NCBI GenBank assembly: GCA_028282905.1
Contig: JANQGW010000102.1
Span: forward strand, 49,570-113,569
DNA length: 64,000 nucleotides
Reading direction: 5' to 3'
From: Sedimentisphaerales bacterium
Lineage (GTDB): Bacteria > Planctomycetota > Phycisphaerae > Sedimentisphaerales > Anaerohalosphaeraceae
A model generated the notes under the pieces. That model searched no databases, was not told the DNA's origin, and saw only the letters and a program-made list of their open reading frames with translations. Below, piece by piece: positions 9,946-19,141 of this stretch (position 1 is its first letter; every line of letters starts with the position of its first letter). The position numbers were made by a program, and so were the translations under genes.

Positions 9946-10728
9946 TTATACACGCCTTCTTCTTACAACTGCTGCCAGACTACCAATTCCAAGCAAAACG
10001 ATTGTCGCCGGTTCTGGAACACCATGCCCCAAACCATTAGCCCATTCAGCCGCTTCATCAGCATCACTCCAATTCGTTCCATCATAAATCTTGACATTGG
10101 CAATTGAACCGGTGAAAGCTTTGTTCAGGTTACGATTATTACCCAATACAAGGTCCATTAAATCACCCGGCTCATATCCGAATTTCTGCGCGACGCCACC
10201 ATTAATCCAATACTGCGTCTTCTTGCTCCACCCATCAGCAGCCATGATCGCAATATGGTGCCAGGTTTCTTTCGCAGGCTCGGCAAGCATATTCTTGTCG
10301 CTTACGGTATTTGACCCATCTGCAGTCAGACGGATATCGGCTCCGCCTGTCCCATCCATGTTATAGGTATCAATTTGCCATGTCTTTCCAGATGCTTTCT
10401 GGTCATCCGAAGAAACGATGCCGTCATACCAATTTAAGTCAACATCATCCAACTTGAACCAGAATGAAACAACATAGTTGTATGAATCATTGATCCCCGG
10501 CGCCATCAGGTAACTGACCGGATCGGTTCCGCCGTCAAAGTGAACGGCTCCATCGCCGGTCATCGTAATTCCGGTTCCATCCCCAACAATAGTCATGTCA
10601 ATCGTGCCGGTTTTGTCAGCCAACATTGCAGCTTGGTCAACTCCCTTGAAATCATAGGAGTGCACCAGTGCCGCATGGCTCGCTGTGATCAACACAGGCA
10701 TCATTATTAAAATCAGTAATCTTTTCAT
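9946..10728 (-). CDS. LamG-domain protein with PEP-CTERM sorting signal
   Basis: A 260-aa exported protein made of a signal peptide, one LamG domain (about residues 22-225) and a C-terminal PEP-CTERM tail: PEPATIVLLG, a hydrophobic helix and a basic RRRR end. PEP-CTERM proteins are processed by an exosortase and tied to the envelope or extracellular matrix; no exosortase is in this window. The LamG domain is closely related to the first domain of the proteins at 7372-9741 and 13225-15507, which end in dockerin repeats instead. The ATG at 10728 is chosen because GGAGG lies 8 nt upstream; a GTG 15 nt further out would put the ribosome site inside the coding region. A terminator follows the gene. 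Confidence 0.92.
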   Translation of the reverse strand: MKRLLILIMMPVLITASHAALVHSYDFKGVDQAAMLADKTGTIDMTIVGDGTGITMTGDGAVHFDGGTDPVSYLMAPGINDSYNYVVSFWFKLDDVDLNWYDGIVSSDDQKASGKTWQIDTYNMDGTGGADIRLTADGSNTVSDKNMLAEPAKETWHHIAIMAADGWSKKTQYWINGGVAQKFGYEPGDLMDLVLGNNRNLNKAFTGSIANVKIYDGTNWSDADEAAEWANGLGHGVPEPATIVLLGIGSLAAVVRRRRV

Positions 10729-10758
10729 CTTCCATACCTCCACAGAAATAACATTTTA

Positions 10759-10772
10759 GTTAATGCATTAAC
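10759..10772. promoter_or_regulatory. 14-bp perfect palindrome upstream of the PEP-CTERM LamG gene
   Basis: GTTAATGCATTAAC is a perfect 14-bp inverted repeat 31 bp upstream of the start codon at 10728. The position suits an operator overlapping or just downstream of a promoter. No second copy was noticed in the window, and the binding protein is unknown. Confidence 0.35.
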
Positions 10773-10866
10773 ACAATTGTATTACTTCACACACTCTTCA
10801 CTGTTTATCGAGAACTAATCACCATGCTTTCATTTGATTAAGACCATTTATTTAATCTACTGATTT

Positions 10867-10887
10867 GAGGATTCATAATGAGTCCTC
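10867..10887. terminator. Hairpin after the LamG/Ig/dockerin gene
   Basis: GAGGA and TCCTC bracket a near-perfect 21-bp inverted repeat with one mismatched pair and an odd central base. It lies about 25 nt past the stop codon at 10912. There is no T-run, so it is at best a weak or factor-dependent terminator, or an mRNA-stabilising 3-prime stem. Confidence 0.35.
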
Positions 10888-10911
10888 GAAACCCCACTTC
10901 ATAGACACAAG

Positions 10912-13137
10912 TTAAGGGCAATCATTTTGATCATACAAACCACAGGCAAGCCAATTCTGTGCGAGAATTGCGAAATCAGCCAAATCAATCTTGCAATAGG
11001 AACTGCCGGTATTGTCCAAGTTGAAGGTATCCGCAAATGTCTCGATACATTGGCTGACGTGTGTCGAATTCCAGTAGATTTCGGCAATCTCCTGTTCAGT
11101 CAATGGATAATTCCACAGTTTCGCATCATCCACAGAGCCATTGAAATACGCATCATCCGCACTATCGCGATTTCTGCTGGAAGCGAATAAGAAGGCATTA
11201 AAGCTGCTCTCTGTGCCATTTAATGTATTCGTCAGCGCCCCGTTATAGTATAGACGGGTTTCATTATTAAAATCACTGACTACCGCAAGATGCGTCCATT
11301 CATTGGGATCTGAAGACGCCGGCCCAAACGTCCCACCAGAACCTGTCCAGTATCGGTAGTTTCCGCTGGCATTAAAGTCAATCTGGAAGCCGTCGGTATT
11401 GGGCATAAACGAAGCAAATATTCCAGTGTATTGAGATTGGGCTGGATCCGGAGTTTTAACCCAGAAGCTCAAAGTATAGCCCGTCCACCACAATTCACCA
11501 GCCGTATCTGCAAAGCGATGTACCGCATAACTGCCGGTTGTTGTTGCCCCGTCAAAAACAGCCGCCTGTCCGGCACCTGCCTCATAAACCTCCTCAATCC
11601 CGGTGTCAAATGTCGGAACGGTGCCTTCGGTATCCAATGCGGGATAGTTCCCCAAAGACTCATCAAAATTGCCCTCGAAACGCCAGTGGGCTTTCTGCCG
11701 CTTGATACGCAGTCCTGCATCATTTGAATTGACCGTCCCTTCAGGAGACACAAACGTACAGGCATATACTCCTTCATCAGCCAGTTCCGCATCAGGTATT
11801 TCCAGCACGGCTGTATAAACCGTTCCATTCGACGACCAGGTTCCATCCGCAAAATATGTCCCGTCTTTGGTCCAGGTAATCGACGTCGGAGTTGTCGGGC
11901 TGTCAAAAACGGAAACAAAATTTGGATCGCCTTCATACCTCGCGTCCGTATAGGGGAAGCTGCCCACGTTAGCGGGTTGGTTCACGACATACGGACCAAG
12001 ATATTCGGCCAATGTCAGACTTTGTGTGCTGACTCCGTCATCAGTAAGGACAAAATATTTGCGATTGACAATAAACCCATTCTCCGGATCAGCCAGAATT
12101 GCGTTAATTTCATCAAGATTCGTATCATTGGGATCGAGGTCATTAGCATCAAATAGAATTGGCGGGTCCATCGCGGGATTATCAGCATCCAACTCAATCA
12201 TAACACCATCAATACTGAAATACCCCTGACACAGCTTATACGCCAACGCCCTGGTCTCATCGCTTCTGGCGTCCGTATGAATCACCGTTCCTTCTCCCAC
12301 ATCCCCGGTCCAGTTGAATCTTCCGGAAAACGCGTTATCAGATCGCAGGGAGTTTTGAGCCGTCAGCGTCATTTCGCCGCCTTCAAAAGTCAGTGACGAA
12401 GGTGTGCCGGCATCCAATCTCAAATACGACAGCGATACATCCGAACCGGCGGAAACTGTCACAGAACCACCGCCGTCAACATCCATAAATCCTCCCAGTG
12501 ACAACGTGGAATTGTCAATTGTGAGAGTATTTCCATTGACGTCAATCGTACTGTCCGTAGTAACCACCGAATTGTTTTGGATGACAAGGGCGCCGCCTGA
12601 AGTTATGGTATACCAGGATGCCCCCGGGTCACTGGTAAAAATACTGCTGTCAATCGTTAGTGTACCGGAATCCCAAACACCAACGCCTCCGTCACCTTTC
12701 AAAAATACAGTAGAATTGACAAAACTGGCATTTGACGGAGTCGCCGGATCATCTGTGTCCACCGACAGGCATTTGCTTCCGGAAGGAGAATTCAGTGTCA
12801 AGGTGGCGTCTACAGCTTCCAGTGAACCATAATTGAGATTGATCCGAACAGCGACAAGATTGGCATCGTTAGACAAATTCAGGGTACCGCCCAAAGACAA
12901 CAAAATCTCACGGTCTGCGGATACTGCGTCAGCAATATTAATCACCATATCATTAAGACCGCAGTCATAGGCATTATTAGGATCTCCGTCAACATCCGGT
13001 GGCAGCTGGTTCGGCGTACCGTTATTATCCCAGTTCGGCGAATACCAGTTAGTTTCAGTCCCGCCCTGCCAGGTATAGCCGGCATGCAAGGACGCCGATA
13101 ACGCGATCAGAAGCAATGTTATCAATACTTTTTTCAT
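10912..13137 (-). CDS. Secreted beta-repeat/Ig/LamG protein with C-terminal dockerin-like repeat
   Basis: A secreted 741-aa protein with no recognised catalytic domain. A signal peptide (ending LHAG) is followed by a WxGG-type opening and a long Gly/Ser/Thr/Asn-rich beta-repeat region (about 50-300) of the autotransporter-like kind, an Ig-like domain with the DEGVYAC signature (about 385-480), a LamG domain (about 490-680) and a C-terminal dockerin-like repeat with CKIDLADFAILAQNWL. The start ATG has GAGGAG 8 nt upstream. It lies 87 nt downstream of another LamG/Ig/dockerin protein gene and may be co-transcribed with it. Adhesion to the polysaccharide or scaffolding of enzymes is a reasonable inference only. 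Confidence 0.85.
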   Translation of the reverse strand: MKKVLITLLLIALSASLHAGYTWQGGTETNWYSPNWDNNGTPNQLPPDVDGDPNNAYDCGLNDMVINIADAVSADREILLSLGGTLNLSNDANLVAVRINLNYGSLEAVDATLTLNSPSGSKCLSVDTDDPATPSNASFVNSTVFLKGDGGVGVWDSGTLTIDSSIFTSDPGASWYTITSGGALVIQNNSVVTTDSTIDVNGNTLTIDNSTLSLGGFMDVDGGGSVTVSAGSDVSLSYLRLDAGTPSSLTFEGGEMTLTAQNSLRSDNAFSGRFNWTGDVGEGTVIHTDARSDETRALAYKLCQGYFSIDGVMIELDADNPAMDPPILFDANDLDPNDTNLDEINAILADPENGFIVNRKYFVLTDDGVSTQSLTLAEYLGPYVVNQPANVGSFPYTDARYEGDPNFVSVFDSPTTPTSITWTKDGTYFADGTWSSNGTVYTAVLEIPDAELADEGVYACTFVSPEGTVNSNDAGLRIKRQKAHWRFEGNFDESLGNYPALDTEGTVPTFDTGIEEVYEAGAGQAAVFDGATTTGSYAVHRFADTAGELWWTGYTLSFWVKTPDPAQSQYTGIFASFMPNTDGFQIDFNASGNYRYWTGSGGTFGPASSDPNEWTHLAVVSDFNNETRLYYNGALTNTLNGTESSFNAFLFASSRNRDSADDAYFNGSVDDAKLWNYPLTEQEIAEIYWNSTHVSQCIETFADTFNLDNTGSSYCKIDLADFAILAQNWLACGLYDQNDCP

Positions 13138-13224
13138 TTTATCGTCTCCTCATATTTGTATAAACGTCATTCATTCGGACTTTAACACCTCATCAAAGGA
13201 GGGCATCCATTGACTTCTTTCGCG

Positions 13225-15507
13225 TTATAACGCCGGGTAAAAACCATGGTCGAGCCAGGCATCAATCAGTTCGCTTAAGTCACCCAAATCGATCTTGCAA
13301 TCCGGTACAAAGTAATCGTCCGCTGCGTTGAGTCCTGTGGTTGAATTATAAATATCGTAGCTGCTGTCATATGAACCGTCGAGATTGGCACAGGGATTGA
13401 CGCCCGAAACTGCCTGATACATCGCAGCGACCTCAGCTGGTGTTTTGGCATAGTTATAAATCTTCACCTCATCGATCAGGCCGGCAAATTGACCGTTATA
13501 ACTGTCATTCGAAACACCCAAAATCAAGCTAGCCGGAGTTGTTGGAATTTCACTGTTAAAAGAGGTGGACGTCGCAACTAACGCTCCATCGAAATAAAAT
13601 TCTACCTGTTTATCAGCATTAATCTGAGCCGTCAACATGTGCCATTGGTTATCATACGGGTTGGCCGGATCATCCGGGAAGTCTATCTGTCCACCCGGTC
13701 CGCGATCTTCCCCGGTCCCTTCAACTTCGACACCGGAATAGTCACTATTCGATCGTGTCGCCCAAAGTGCATAGCCGGTATGATCTCCATCAATATTCCG
13801 TTTACTCAACAGGGCATTCCAGGCGGAAACACTCTCGGTATCCGAATAGGCCCACACGGTTACCGAAAGTCCTCTCGGGAAGAAGTTGAAATAGTCGTTA
13901 CTATCTGCAATCACGACGGCACGGCCGTCTTTGAACAGTTCATAGGCATGGTCACCTGCAATGCCGCTGACACCGCCGTCGATGACAAAATTCGGATCTT
14001 CGACAATCCCGTCGTGTGTGTCAGAATCGGCATCTTCCAGCCCGGTCTTCTTATCAGTCAAATCACCGTCAAAATCCCAGTATCCCATCAAACGTTTAAC
14101 CGTCAGAAATGCGTGGTTGTCATCGGTATTATCCGAACCGCCATCATTTGTCACGACGCAGGTGTATTGGCCTTCATCGTCCAAACCTACGCCTGTCACA
14201 TCTAACACGGCAATGTATATATCAGCGTTTTCAGGATCAGGACTCACTGCTCCACTGCCCAGCGGAGAACCGTCTTTGTACCAGTTAACGTGGTCTTCGT
14301 TAATTTCACTCAAGCACGAGATGACACATACAAAGTTAGCGTCTCCGCCCACAGCGGCAGCCGTATCCACCGGCAAAGGTTCTACAATCTCCGGACTGGT
14401 CAGAAACGTATCAAATGATTGTACAAAGCTGTAATAAATATTCGGATCATTACTGGTTCGCAGCGAACCAACAGCCGGCTCCGACCGGTTATCAATTACC
14501 TCATCAATCACCCAGTCATAGGAAGGATTTGACGTCAAGGTCAAAGTCGGATATGCCGCTACCGGATCAATCAGGCTGCTATGTGTGACCGAACCAACAA
14601 AATACAGATTGGGGTCAGGGGTGTCCGCATATTGATCGTCGGTCATATAAAGGTAATGCTTTTTAATCAGGGGATTAACAGCATATCCGCTGGTCGTATT
14701 CGGATCGCTACCCGCTTTCCAGGCCAAATCCACCAGCGCATTTGCGCCATCCTGAGCACCGACACGCCCATTCAAATCTACCGGCCCTGCCGCCATTTCA
14801 TAAGCGATATACGGGTCATGAATGATCGGAGGAGATGCCCATTCGGCGGTTTCAGCGGCATCATTCCAATTTGTTCCATCATAAATCTTGATTTGGGCAA
14901 CCTGGCCGACAAAACTTTTGTCATTGTTTCGGTTACGGCCCAAAACGAGCTGAAATAGGTCGCCAACATTGTTAGATTTCTTGATTGCCGCCCCGCCATC
15001 GTACCACATCTGTGTTTTATTGCCCCAATTGGGAGCAACCAATACTGCGACATGGTGCCAGGTATCAACTGTTGGGTTGTCACTGTCAGGAGAGATGTTG
15101 TATGAGGAATTTCCGGCCACCCGGAGCTTATCCACCGTGACATTGCGATAATCGAGCTGGACGCTATTGGCAGTCTTACTGGTATCTGACGACCAAATCC
15201 CGGCATAATCGCCTTGCGGCGCAGCAAATTTGAGCCAGCAAGACACAACCCAGGCATCGGTATCATTATTAATGTCAGCCAGCAGCGAACTGCTGCCGTC
15301 AAAATCGACCTGTCCGTTGCCAATAACAAGCGGACTGCCGTTTTCTACTGACAACTGCAAATCATGACCGCCTACAACTTTATTGCCAAGGATCTCTTGC
15401 GGCGAATAGCCGGAGAAGTCAAATTCATAGACCAATGCCGCTAAACTGAAGGCTGGCAGAAGCAAACACGCACAAAGCGTCACTCCTATTAATCGATTCA
15501 TTTTCAT
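13225..15507 (-). CDS. Secreted LamG-Ig-LamG protein with dockerin-like repeat
   Basis: Signal peptide (ending SLAA), LamG domain (about 22-230), a spacer of about 145 residues, an Ig-like domain with the DEGQYTCVV signature (about 385-470), a second LamG domain (about 475-690) and a C-terminal dockerin-like repeat with CKIDLGDLSELIDAWL. The first LamG matches those at 7372-9741 and 9946-10728. The ATG at 15507 has AAGGAG 5-6 nt upstream and is preferred over an in-frame ATG at 15522 that precedes the ribosome site. It lies downstream of the sigma/FecR pair with a 66-nt gap, so it may belong to their regulon. Carbohydrate binding is likely; no catalytic motif was seen. Confidence 0.86.
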   Translation of the reverse strand: MKMNRLIGVTLCACLLLPAFSLAALVYEFDFSGYSPQEILGNKVVGGHDLQLSVENGSPLVIGNGQVDFDGSSSLLADINNDTDAWVVSCWLKFAAPQGDYAGIWSSDTSKTANSVQLDYRNVTVDKLRVAGNSSYNISPDSDNPTVDTWHHVAVLVAPNWGNKTQMWYDGGAAIKKSNNVGDLFQLVLGRNRNNDKSFVGQVAQIKIYDGTNWNDAAETAEWASPPIIHDPYIAYEMAAGPVDLNGRVGAQDGANALVDLAWKAGSDPNTTSGYAVNPLIKKHYLYMTDDQYADTPDPNLYFVGSVTHSSLIDPVAAYPTLTLTSNPSYDWVIDEVIDNRSEPAVGSLRTSNDPNIYYSFVQSFDTFLTSPEIVEPLPVDTAAAVGGDANFVCVISCLSEINEDHVNWYKDGSPLGSGAVSPDPENADIYIAVLDVTGVGLDDEGQYTCVVTNDGGSDNTDDNHAFLTVKRLMGYWDFDGDLTDKKTGLEDADSDTHDGIVEDPNFVIDGGVSGIAGDHAYELFKDGRAVVIADSNDYFNFFPRGLSVTVWAYSDTESVSAWNALLSKRNIDGDHTGYALWATRSNSDYSGVEVEGTGEDRGPGGQIDFPDDPANPYDNQWHMLTAQINADKQVEFYFDGALVATSTSFNSEIPTTPASLILGVSNDSYNGQFAGLIDEVKIYNYAKTPAEVAAMYQAVSGVNPCANLDGSYDSSYDIYNSTTGLNAADDYFVPDCKIDLGDLSELIDAWLDHGFYPAL

Positions 15508-15573
15508 CGCATCTCCTTTCATGAAAAAGATTAACTTTTTACAACATACCTCTTAACAAACCCAAAAATCAAA

Positions 15574-17247
15574 TCACCTTTTGTGGGATACGGTTTTGTA
15601 CAATTTCTTTATTTCTTTGTCAGTTAATGCTCTGTCAAAAATGGCAACTTCGTCAATGGCCCCCTCAAACGGCGGGCGATGTTTGGTGCCCATGACATTC
15701 CCCAGTTTATCGCTAACATAACCGAAGTAATATTTATGTTGAGAATTGCGGGCATTTTCACCAACACCGTGGCTATGTGGATTAGATACCTCGTTAACGC
15801 CATTGACAAACAACTTCTTTTTGTAGCCGTTTGCAACAACGGCTACCATATACCACTGCCCCGGTTGGGCAACAGTTTTGCTGATAACCCAGCCGGATGT
15901 CTCAGCTTTTCCTTTGCCGAATGAGTCCTGAAATTTCCCATTCGAATTTAAACGTATCTGGCGACAGGAACTGATTTTCCCATTTTTCTCAACAGCCGTC
16001 GTGATGATATTACTGCCGGATTTCCTCAAGACCGCATCGGGTCGGACCCAAACAATGTAGGTGTAATCCTTATTGTTCTTGCCAAGCTGCTTAATAACAG
16101 TATCAGAAATCTCAATGGGTATATCCGACAGGACAATTGCCTGATTATCTCTTTTCTCTTCTAAAACAGGACCATCCGTAAACTGAACAGACGATGGATA
16201 TATAGAGGAGCCGTAATCAGTGTTCATCATATTTTTCAGAGGATCTTGACGGCTACCTTCAAAGTTCCAGTAATACACGGGCTTTTTCGCGCGAACCGCC
16301 GCCTCATAAGCAGAAGGCAGTGAGGTCTGATACCGGGATACATCATATTGAATACGAGAAATTTTTCGACTGTCTGCTTTTACACTACAAGCCTGTCCGG
16401 CTTTAACCTGTCGGTGTTCGCCCGGAGTTTGTTCATCCTCAGGCTGGGCATATAGTCGTACCAAGCCCTTATGAACCTGAACATCACATACTTTCTTATC
16501 AACATTAATTCCAAATTCTGTCCCCAAGTCGATAATCTTTGAATGCGGAGTATCAATTGTAAAGCCCACTGCCCGAGGGGAGACTTTTGTAAAGAGCTTG
16601 CCAGATTCCACATACATTGAACCGGCCGATTGACACATAAAACTGACCGGTGACTCCAGGGTCACCACTGCACCGTTATCAAATGTAATCTCAGCGAATC
16701 CCTGAAGTAATTCATGCCAGTTACCGGCTCCTATTTGGCGACCTTTGGAAAGGTCATCATCGCCGGCCGACCAAACAGCATGGGTCATATCTGTCAATGT
16801 GGCAACCGGTTGTGAAACTGGAAGTGGTGAAAAGTGAAGATAAGCGACTACCGCAAGAAATGCTGCGGTGGAAATTATCGTTGAAAAGAGCGAGAGTTTA
16901 TTAATTTTGCGAGGTGTTTTTTCAACAACATGTAGTTTTCGGATGACTGCTTCTTCTTCATCCGGCTCAGGGATATGGACACTCGGTGCAAATTTCTCAT
17001 ATTCGGCTAACGCCATCATTTCCTCAGAATCAAAAGATGGGATGTCTTCATATCGTTCCTCCTGAGAAGCTTCGCTATTCATTCTTAAAGTCGCACAGAT
17101 CATCGATTGTTCAATGTACCAACCAACTGCCCGTTCATTCTTTTGCAAAGTTGTTTCAATCGCTGCACGCTCTTCTTCATTTGCCTGATCATAAAGCAAC
17201 TTGAATACTTGCAGCTTAAACTCAGAATTTAATGGTGTTACTGACAT
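15574..17247 (-). CDS. Membrane FecR-like (putative anti-sigma) protein with C-terminal LamG domain
   Basis: A probable signal transducer paired with the ECF sigma factor just upstream (10-nt gap). A soluble N-terminal part (1-115), rich in Glu and with helical segments, would face the cytoplasm. One membrane segment lies at about 118-138. A FecR domain (about 165-290) carries the conserved NGAVVTLESPVSF and DLGTEFGINV blocks. A LamG/concanavalin-like domain (about 325-550) closes the protein on the outer face of the membrane. FecR proteins are known regulators of ECF sigma factors; the LamG domain suggests direct glycan sensing, which is inference. The ATG start has GAGG 5 nt upstream. At 557 aa it is much longer than a plain FecR protein because of the LamG module. 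Confidence 0.87.
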   Translation of the reverse strand: MSVTPLNSEFKLQVFKLLYDQANEEERAAIETTLQKNERAVGWYIEQSMICATLRMNSEASQEERYEDIPSFDSEEMMALAEYEKFAPSVHIPEPDEEEAVIRKLHVVEKTPRKINKLSLFSTIISTAAFLAVVAYLHFSPLPVSQPVATLTDMTHAVWSAGDDDLSKGRQIGAGNWHELLQGFAEITFDNGAVVTLESPVSFMCQSAGSMYVESGKLFTKVSPRAVGFTIDTPHSKIIDLGTEFGINVDKKVCDVQVHKGLVRLYAQPEDEQTPGEHRQVKAGQACSVKADSRKISRIQYDVSRYQTSLPSAYEAAVRAKKPVYYWNFEGSRQDPLKNMMNTDYGSSIYPSSVQFTDGPVLEEKRDNQAIVLSDIPIEISDTVIKQLGKNNKDYTYIVWVRPDAVLRKSGSNIITTAVEKNGKISSCRQIRLNSNGKFQDSFGKGKAETSGWVISKTVAQPGQWYMVAVVANGYKKKLFVNGVNEVSNPHSHGVGENARNSQHKYYFGYVSDKLGNVMGTKHRPPFEGAIDEVAIFDRALTDKEIKKLYKTVSHKR

Positions 17248-17257
17248 GCCAACCTCA

Positions 17258-17794
17258 TTAATCTATCGCAATAACTTTTCGAATACAGCCAATAAGCAAA
17301 CGATGAATCCGTTCAAACATTCGATAAAGGGTTGAAATATGTACACCCATCTCATGCGACATAGTTTTCATAGAACTGCCTGTCTTATAGCGCTTCGCGA
17401 TCAAGTGCTTTTCTTTGGAAGGAAGCTTTTCAATGCATTCCTGAAGAGCCTCAACTCTCATATCAACCTGTTCTCCTTTATTACGATAATAATCGGATAT
17501 CGCACTCAGGGTTTCCGGGTCTCTAAAAAAAACATGTTCCCGGCCGCGTTTTCTGCGAAACATCAGGATTTCATAAAAAGCAATTTTTCGCCCCCAAGCA
17601 ACAAAGTTGGTTCCTTCCTCAAAATCATTAAAATTCGCCAGCATTTTCGAGGTCACCTCTTGCATCAGATCATCCGCATCCGAACAATTCGGTATTAAGC
17701 TGAAAATATAGGTGTATATCTTTTGGTAATGCGTTGTCAACAAACGCACATATAAATCTGCCCGCTGCACCTCTTTTTTTTCTTCTTCAGACAT
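17258..17794 (-). CDS. ECF-type RNA polymerase sigma factor (Planctomycetes/Verrucomicrobia type)
   Basis: A 178-aa sigma factor. Region 2 holds the DADDLMQEVTSKML segment and a WGRKIAFYEILMFRRKRGRE stretch; region 4 has a C-terminal helix-turn-helix (KTMSHEMGVHISTLYRMFERI). The KLPSKEKHLI...RY segment and length fit the sigma-70 family, Rhodopirellula/Verrucomicrobium subtype. The ATG at 17794 is chosen because AGAGGG lies 5 nt upstream; a TTG at 17818 is a weaker alternative. It is followed 10 nt later by the FecR-LamG gene, the usual sigma/anti-sigma order. Two phased palindromes upstream suggest tight control, possibly by the sigma factor itself. Target genes are not shown by the sequence; the flanking LamG genes are candidates. 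Confidence 0.92.
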   Translation of the reverse strand: MSEEEKKEVQRADLYVRLLTTHYQKIYTYIFSLIPNCSDADDLMQEVTSKMLANFNDFEEGTNFVAWGRKIAFYEILMFRRKRGREHVFFRDPETLSAISDYYRNKGEQVDMRVEALQECIEKLPSKEKHLIAKRYKTGSSMKTMSHEMGVHISTLYRMFERIHRLLIGCIRKVIAID

Positions 17795-17860
17795 TGATAC
17801 CCTCTGACAATTGTTCAATTCACCTCTCTACAACACTATAACTGCCGTCCACTGCAGAAA

Positions 17861-17895
17861 ATTCGCAGAATTTAAGCCAATATTCCAAGAATTTA
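17861..17895 (-). promoter_or_regulatory. Two phased ATTC-N3-GAAT palindromes upstream of the ECF sigma gene
   Basis: ATTCGCAGAATTTA (17861-17874) and ATTCCAAGAATTTA (17882-17895) are direct repeats with a 21-bp period. Each contains an 11-bp palindrome ATTC-N3-GAAT. They lie 67 and 88 bp upstream of the ATG at 17794. On the minus strand they also read GGAAT-N16-CGAAT, which resembles an ECF-type promoter, so they may be operators, an autoregulated promoter, or both. Confidence 0.5.
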
Positions 17896-18013
17896 GACAA
17901 AAAAAGAAAATTGCTACTACCTTCAACCAGCAATAATTCTGATATTCATGCCCCATAGCTCGCCGGCTAATGGAATTCGTGCAATATCTTTAAAGAATAT
18001 TACATAAAGTCAG

Positions 18014-18874
18014 TTAATACCACTTCTTAGGAATTCGAAAGCTGGCATAATTGGCGACTTTCTGCATCTGGTAACTATCACCCGAAACAAATTTATGAAC
18101 ACTGCCATCCGTGTAAGCGGCATTGAGCTTGACCGAACGTAAGTCATTCTCGTTGTCATAGTCAGACTCTGAATAGGCTCCACCCTCCCAGTAAAAATAC
18201 GGAAAATCCTGCTCGCCTTTCATTTTCGAACTTGCTGATTTAAAAGGGTGCGTACTGGCCCACCTGTTTTTGATGACACCGCCGCTGCCAAGATTATTGG
18301 TAAAAAAGAAGGCGTCACAAGTCAGCAATTTGACATTGGAATTCTTGCCGGGGCCGGTAAAGGAACGTTCAGACAAACTGTCTGTAAAGCTGTAGTTCCA
18401 AAAAAGAAGATAACTGCAGTTGAGATTAAAATTTCCATGAACACTCGGATCAGAGGGATAAAGACTTGTATCTTGAGGATGTTCATAGAGATATTGGTAG
18501 TCAAACGTTCCATTTCCCGTATCAATTTGGTAAGAGGCAAACGAGGAAACCGGACAGTTAAATGTCTCGGCTAGAGGGATATATGGTCCAAGGTATGGAT
18601 AAACAACGGTATCATTTTGCCAACGGTTCAGCACAGAGGGACGGCCCCCACGAGCTGGGGGAGGCGGCATTCTGGTGTCATTATCAGCTGCGTATGCACC
18701 GGCTCCCAATCCTACCTGCCGCTGGTTATTAGCGCACAAGGTCATTCTGGCAATTTCCTTGACTTTTGACATCGATGGCAAGATTATTGCCATCAGTAGA
18801 GCAATAATCGCAATGACAACCAGCAATTCAATAAGGGTAAAGCCGTTCTTCTGAAACATACTTTTTGTGCCCAT
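18014..18874 (-). CDS. Large pseudopilin-like protein with type IV prepilin N-terminus
   Basis: A 286-aa protein with the class III signal motif [17 protein letters not shown] directly after a short basic leader, so cleavage by a prepilin peptidase before Phe and methylation are expected. The rest ([20 protein letters not shown] and later a TDGSVHKF segment) matches the long pseudopilin-like proteins that are abundant in Planctomycetota and Lentisphaerota. Their function is largely unknown; envelope or type II-like secretion roles are assumed. The start ATG has AGGAG 5 nt upstream. It lies 219 nt upstream of the sigma factor start and looks like its own unit. It is more distant from the two pseudopilins at 35968-36828 and 58011-58877 than those are from each other. 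Confidence 0.88.
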   Translation of the reverse strand: MGTKSMFQKNGFTLIELLVVIAIIALLMAIILPSMSKVKEIARMTLCANNQRQVGLGAGAYAADNDTRMPPPPARGGRPSVLNRWQNDTVVYPYLGPYIPLAETFNCPVSSFASYQIDTGNGTFDYQYLYEHPQDTSLYPSDPSVHGNFNLNCSYLLFWNYSFTDSLSERSFTGPGKNSNVKLLTCDAFFFTNNLGSGGVIKNRWASTHPFKSASSKMKGEQDFPYFYWEGGAYSESDYDNENDLRSVKLNAAYTDGSVHKFVSGDSYQMQKVANYASFRIPKKWY

Positions 18875-19141
18875 ACTAACTCCTCATCCCCCCATATTCC
18901 CGTTTTATATATTCTACGTCAACAATCACCTTCGAGTTCATTACATTAAATCAACTTCATCCAATAGTAATAAAGCATCTCAGGAGACTATTTTCGCAAA
19001 ATTATAAAATATTTGATTGGTTATACATCTTCGCATTTAAAACAGGCTTAATCTTCTATATATCTCTGTCGGGGGAAGATTGTGTCCTCTCAGTTAATCT
19101 GGGTTTATATGACAGTCCATCATTAACAACGCGCAGATTAT

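Noticed and set aside
13222..13233. GCGTTATAACGC perfect 12-bp palindrome
   Set aside because: It spans the stop codon of the 13225-15507 gene; there is no T-run and no operator-like position for a following gene.
13639..14205. 188-codon plus-strand frame opposite the LamG-Ig-LamG gene
   Set aside because: Antisense to a gene with intact domains, without ribosome site or recognisable protein features. The same holds for other plus-strand frames across 1-59 kb.
18991..19000. TTTTCGCAAA upstream of the pseudopilin at 18014, as a further member of the operator set
   Set aside because: No partner lies 21 bp away; the nearest similar TTCGCA is 37 bp off. Short AT-rich matches of this kind are expected by chance.
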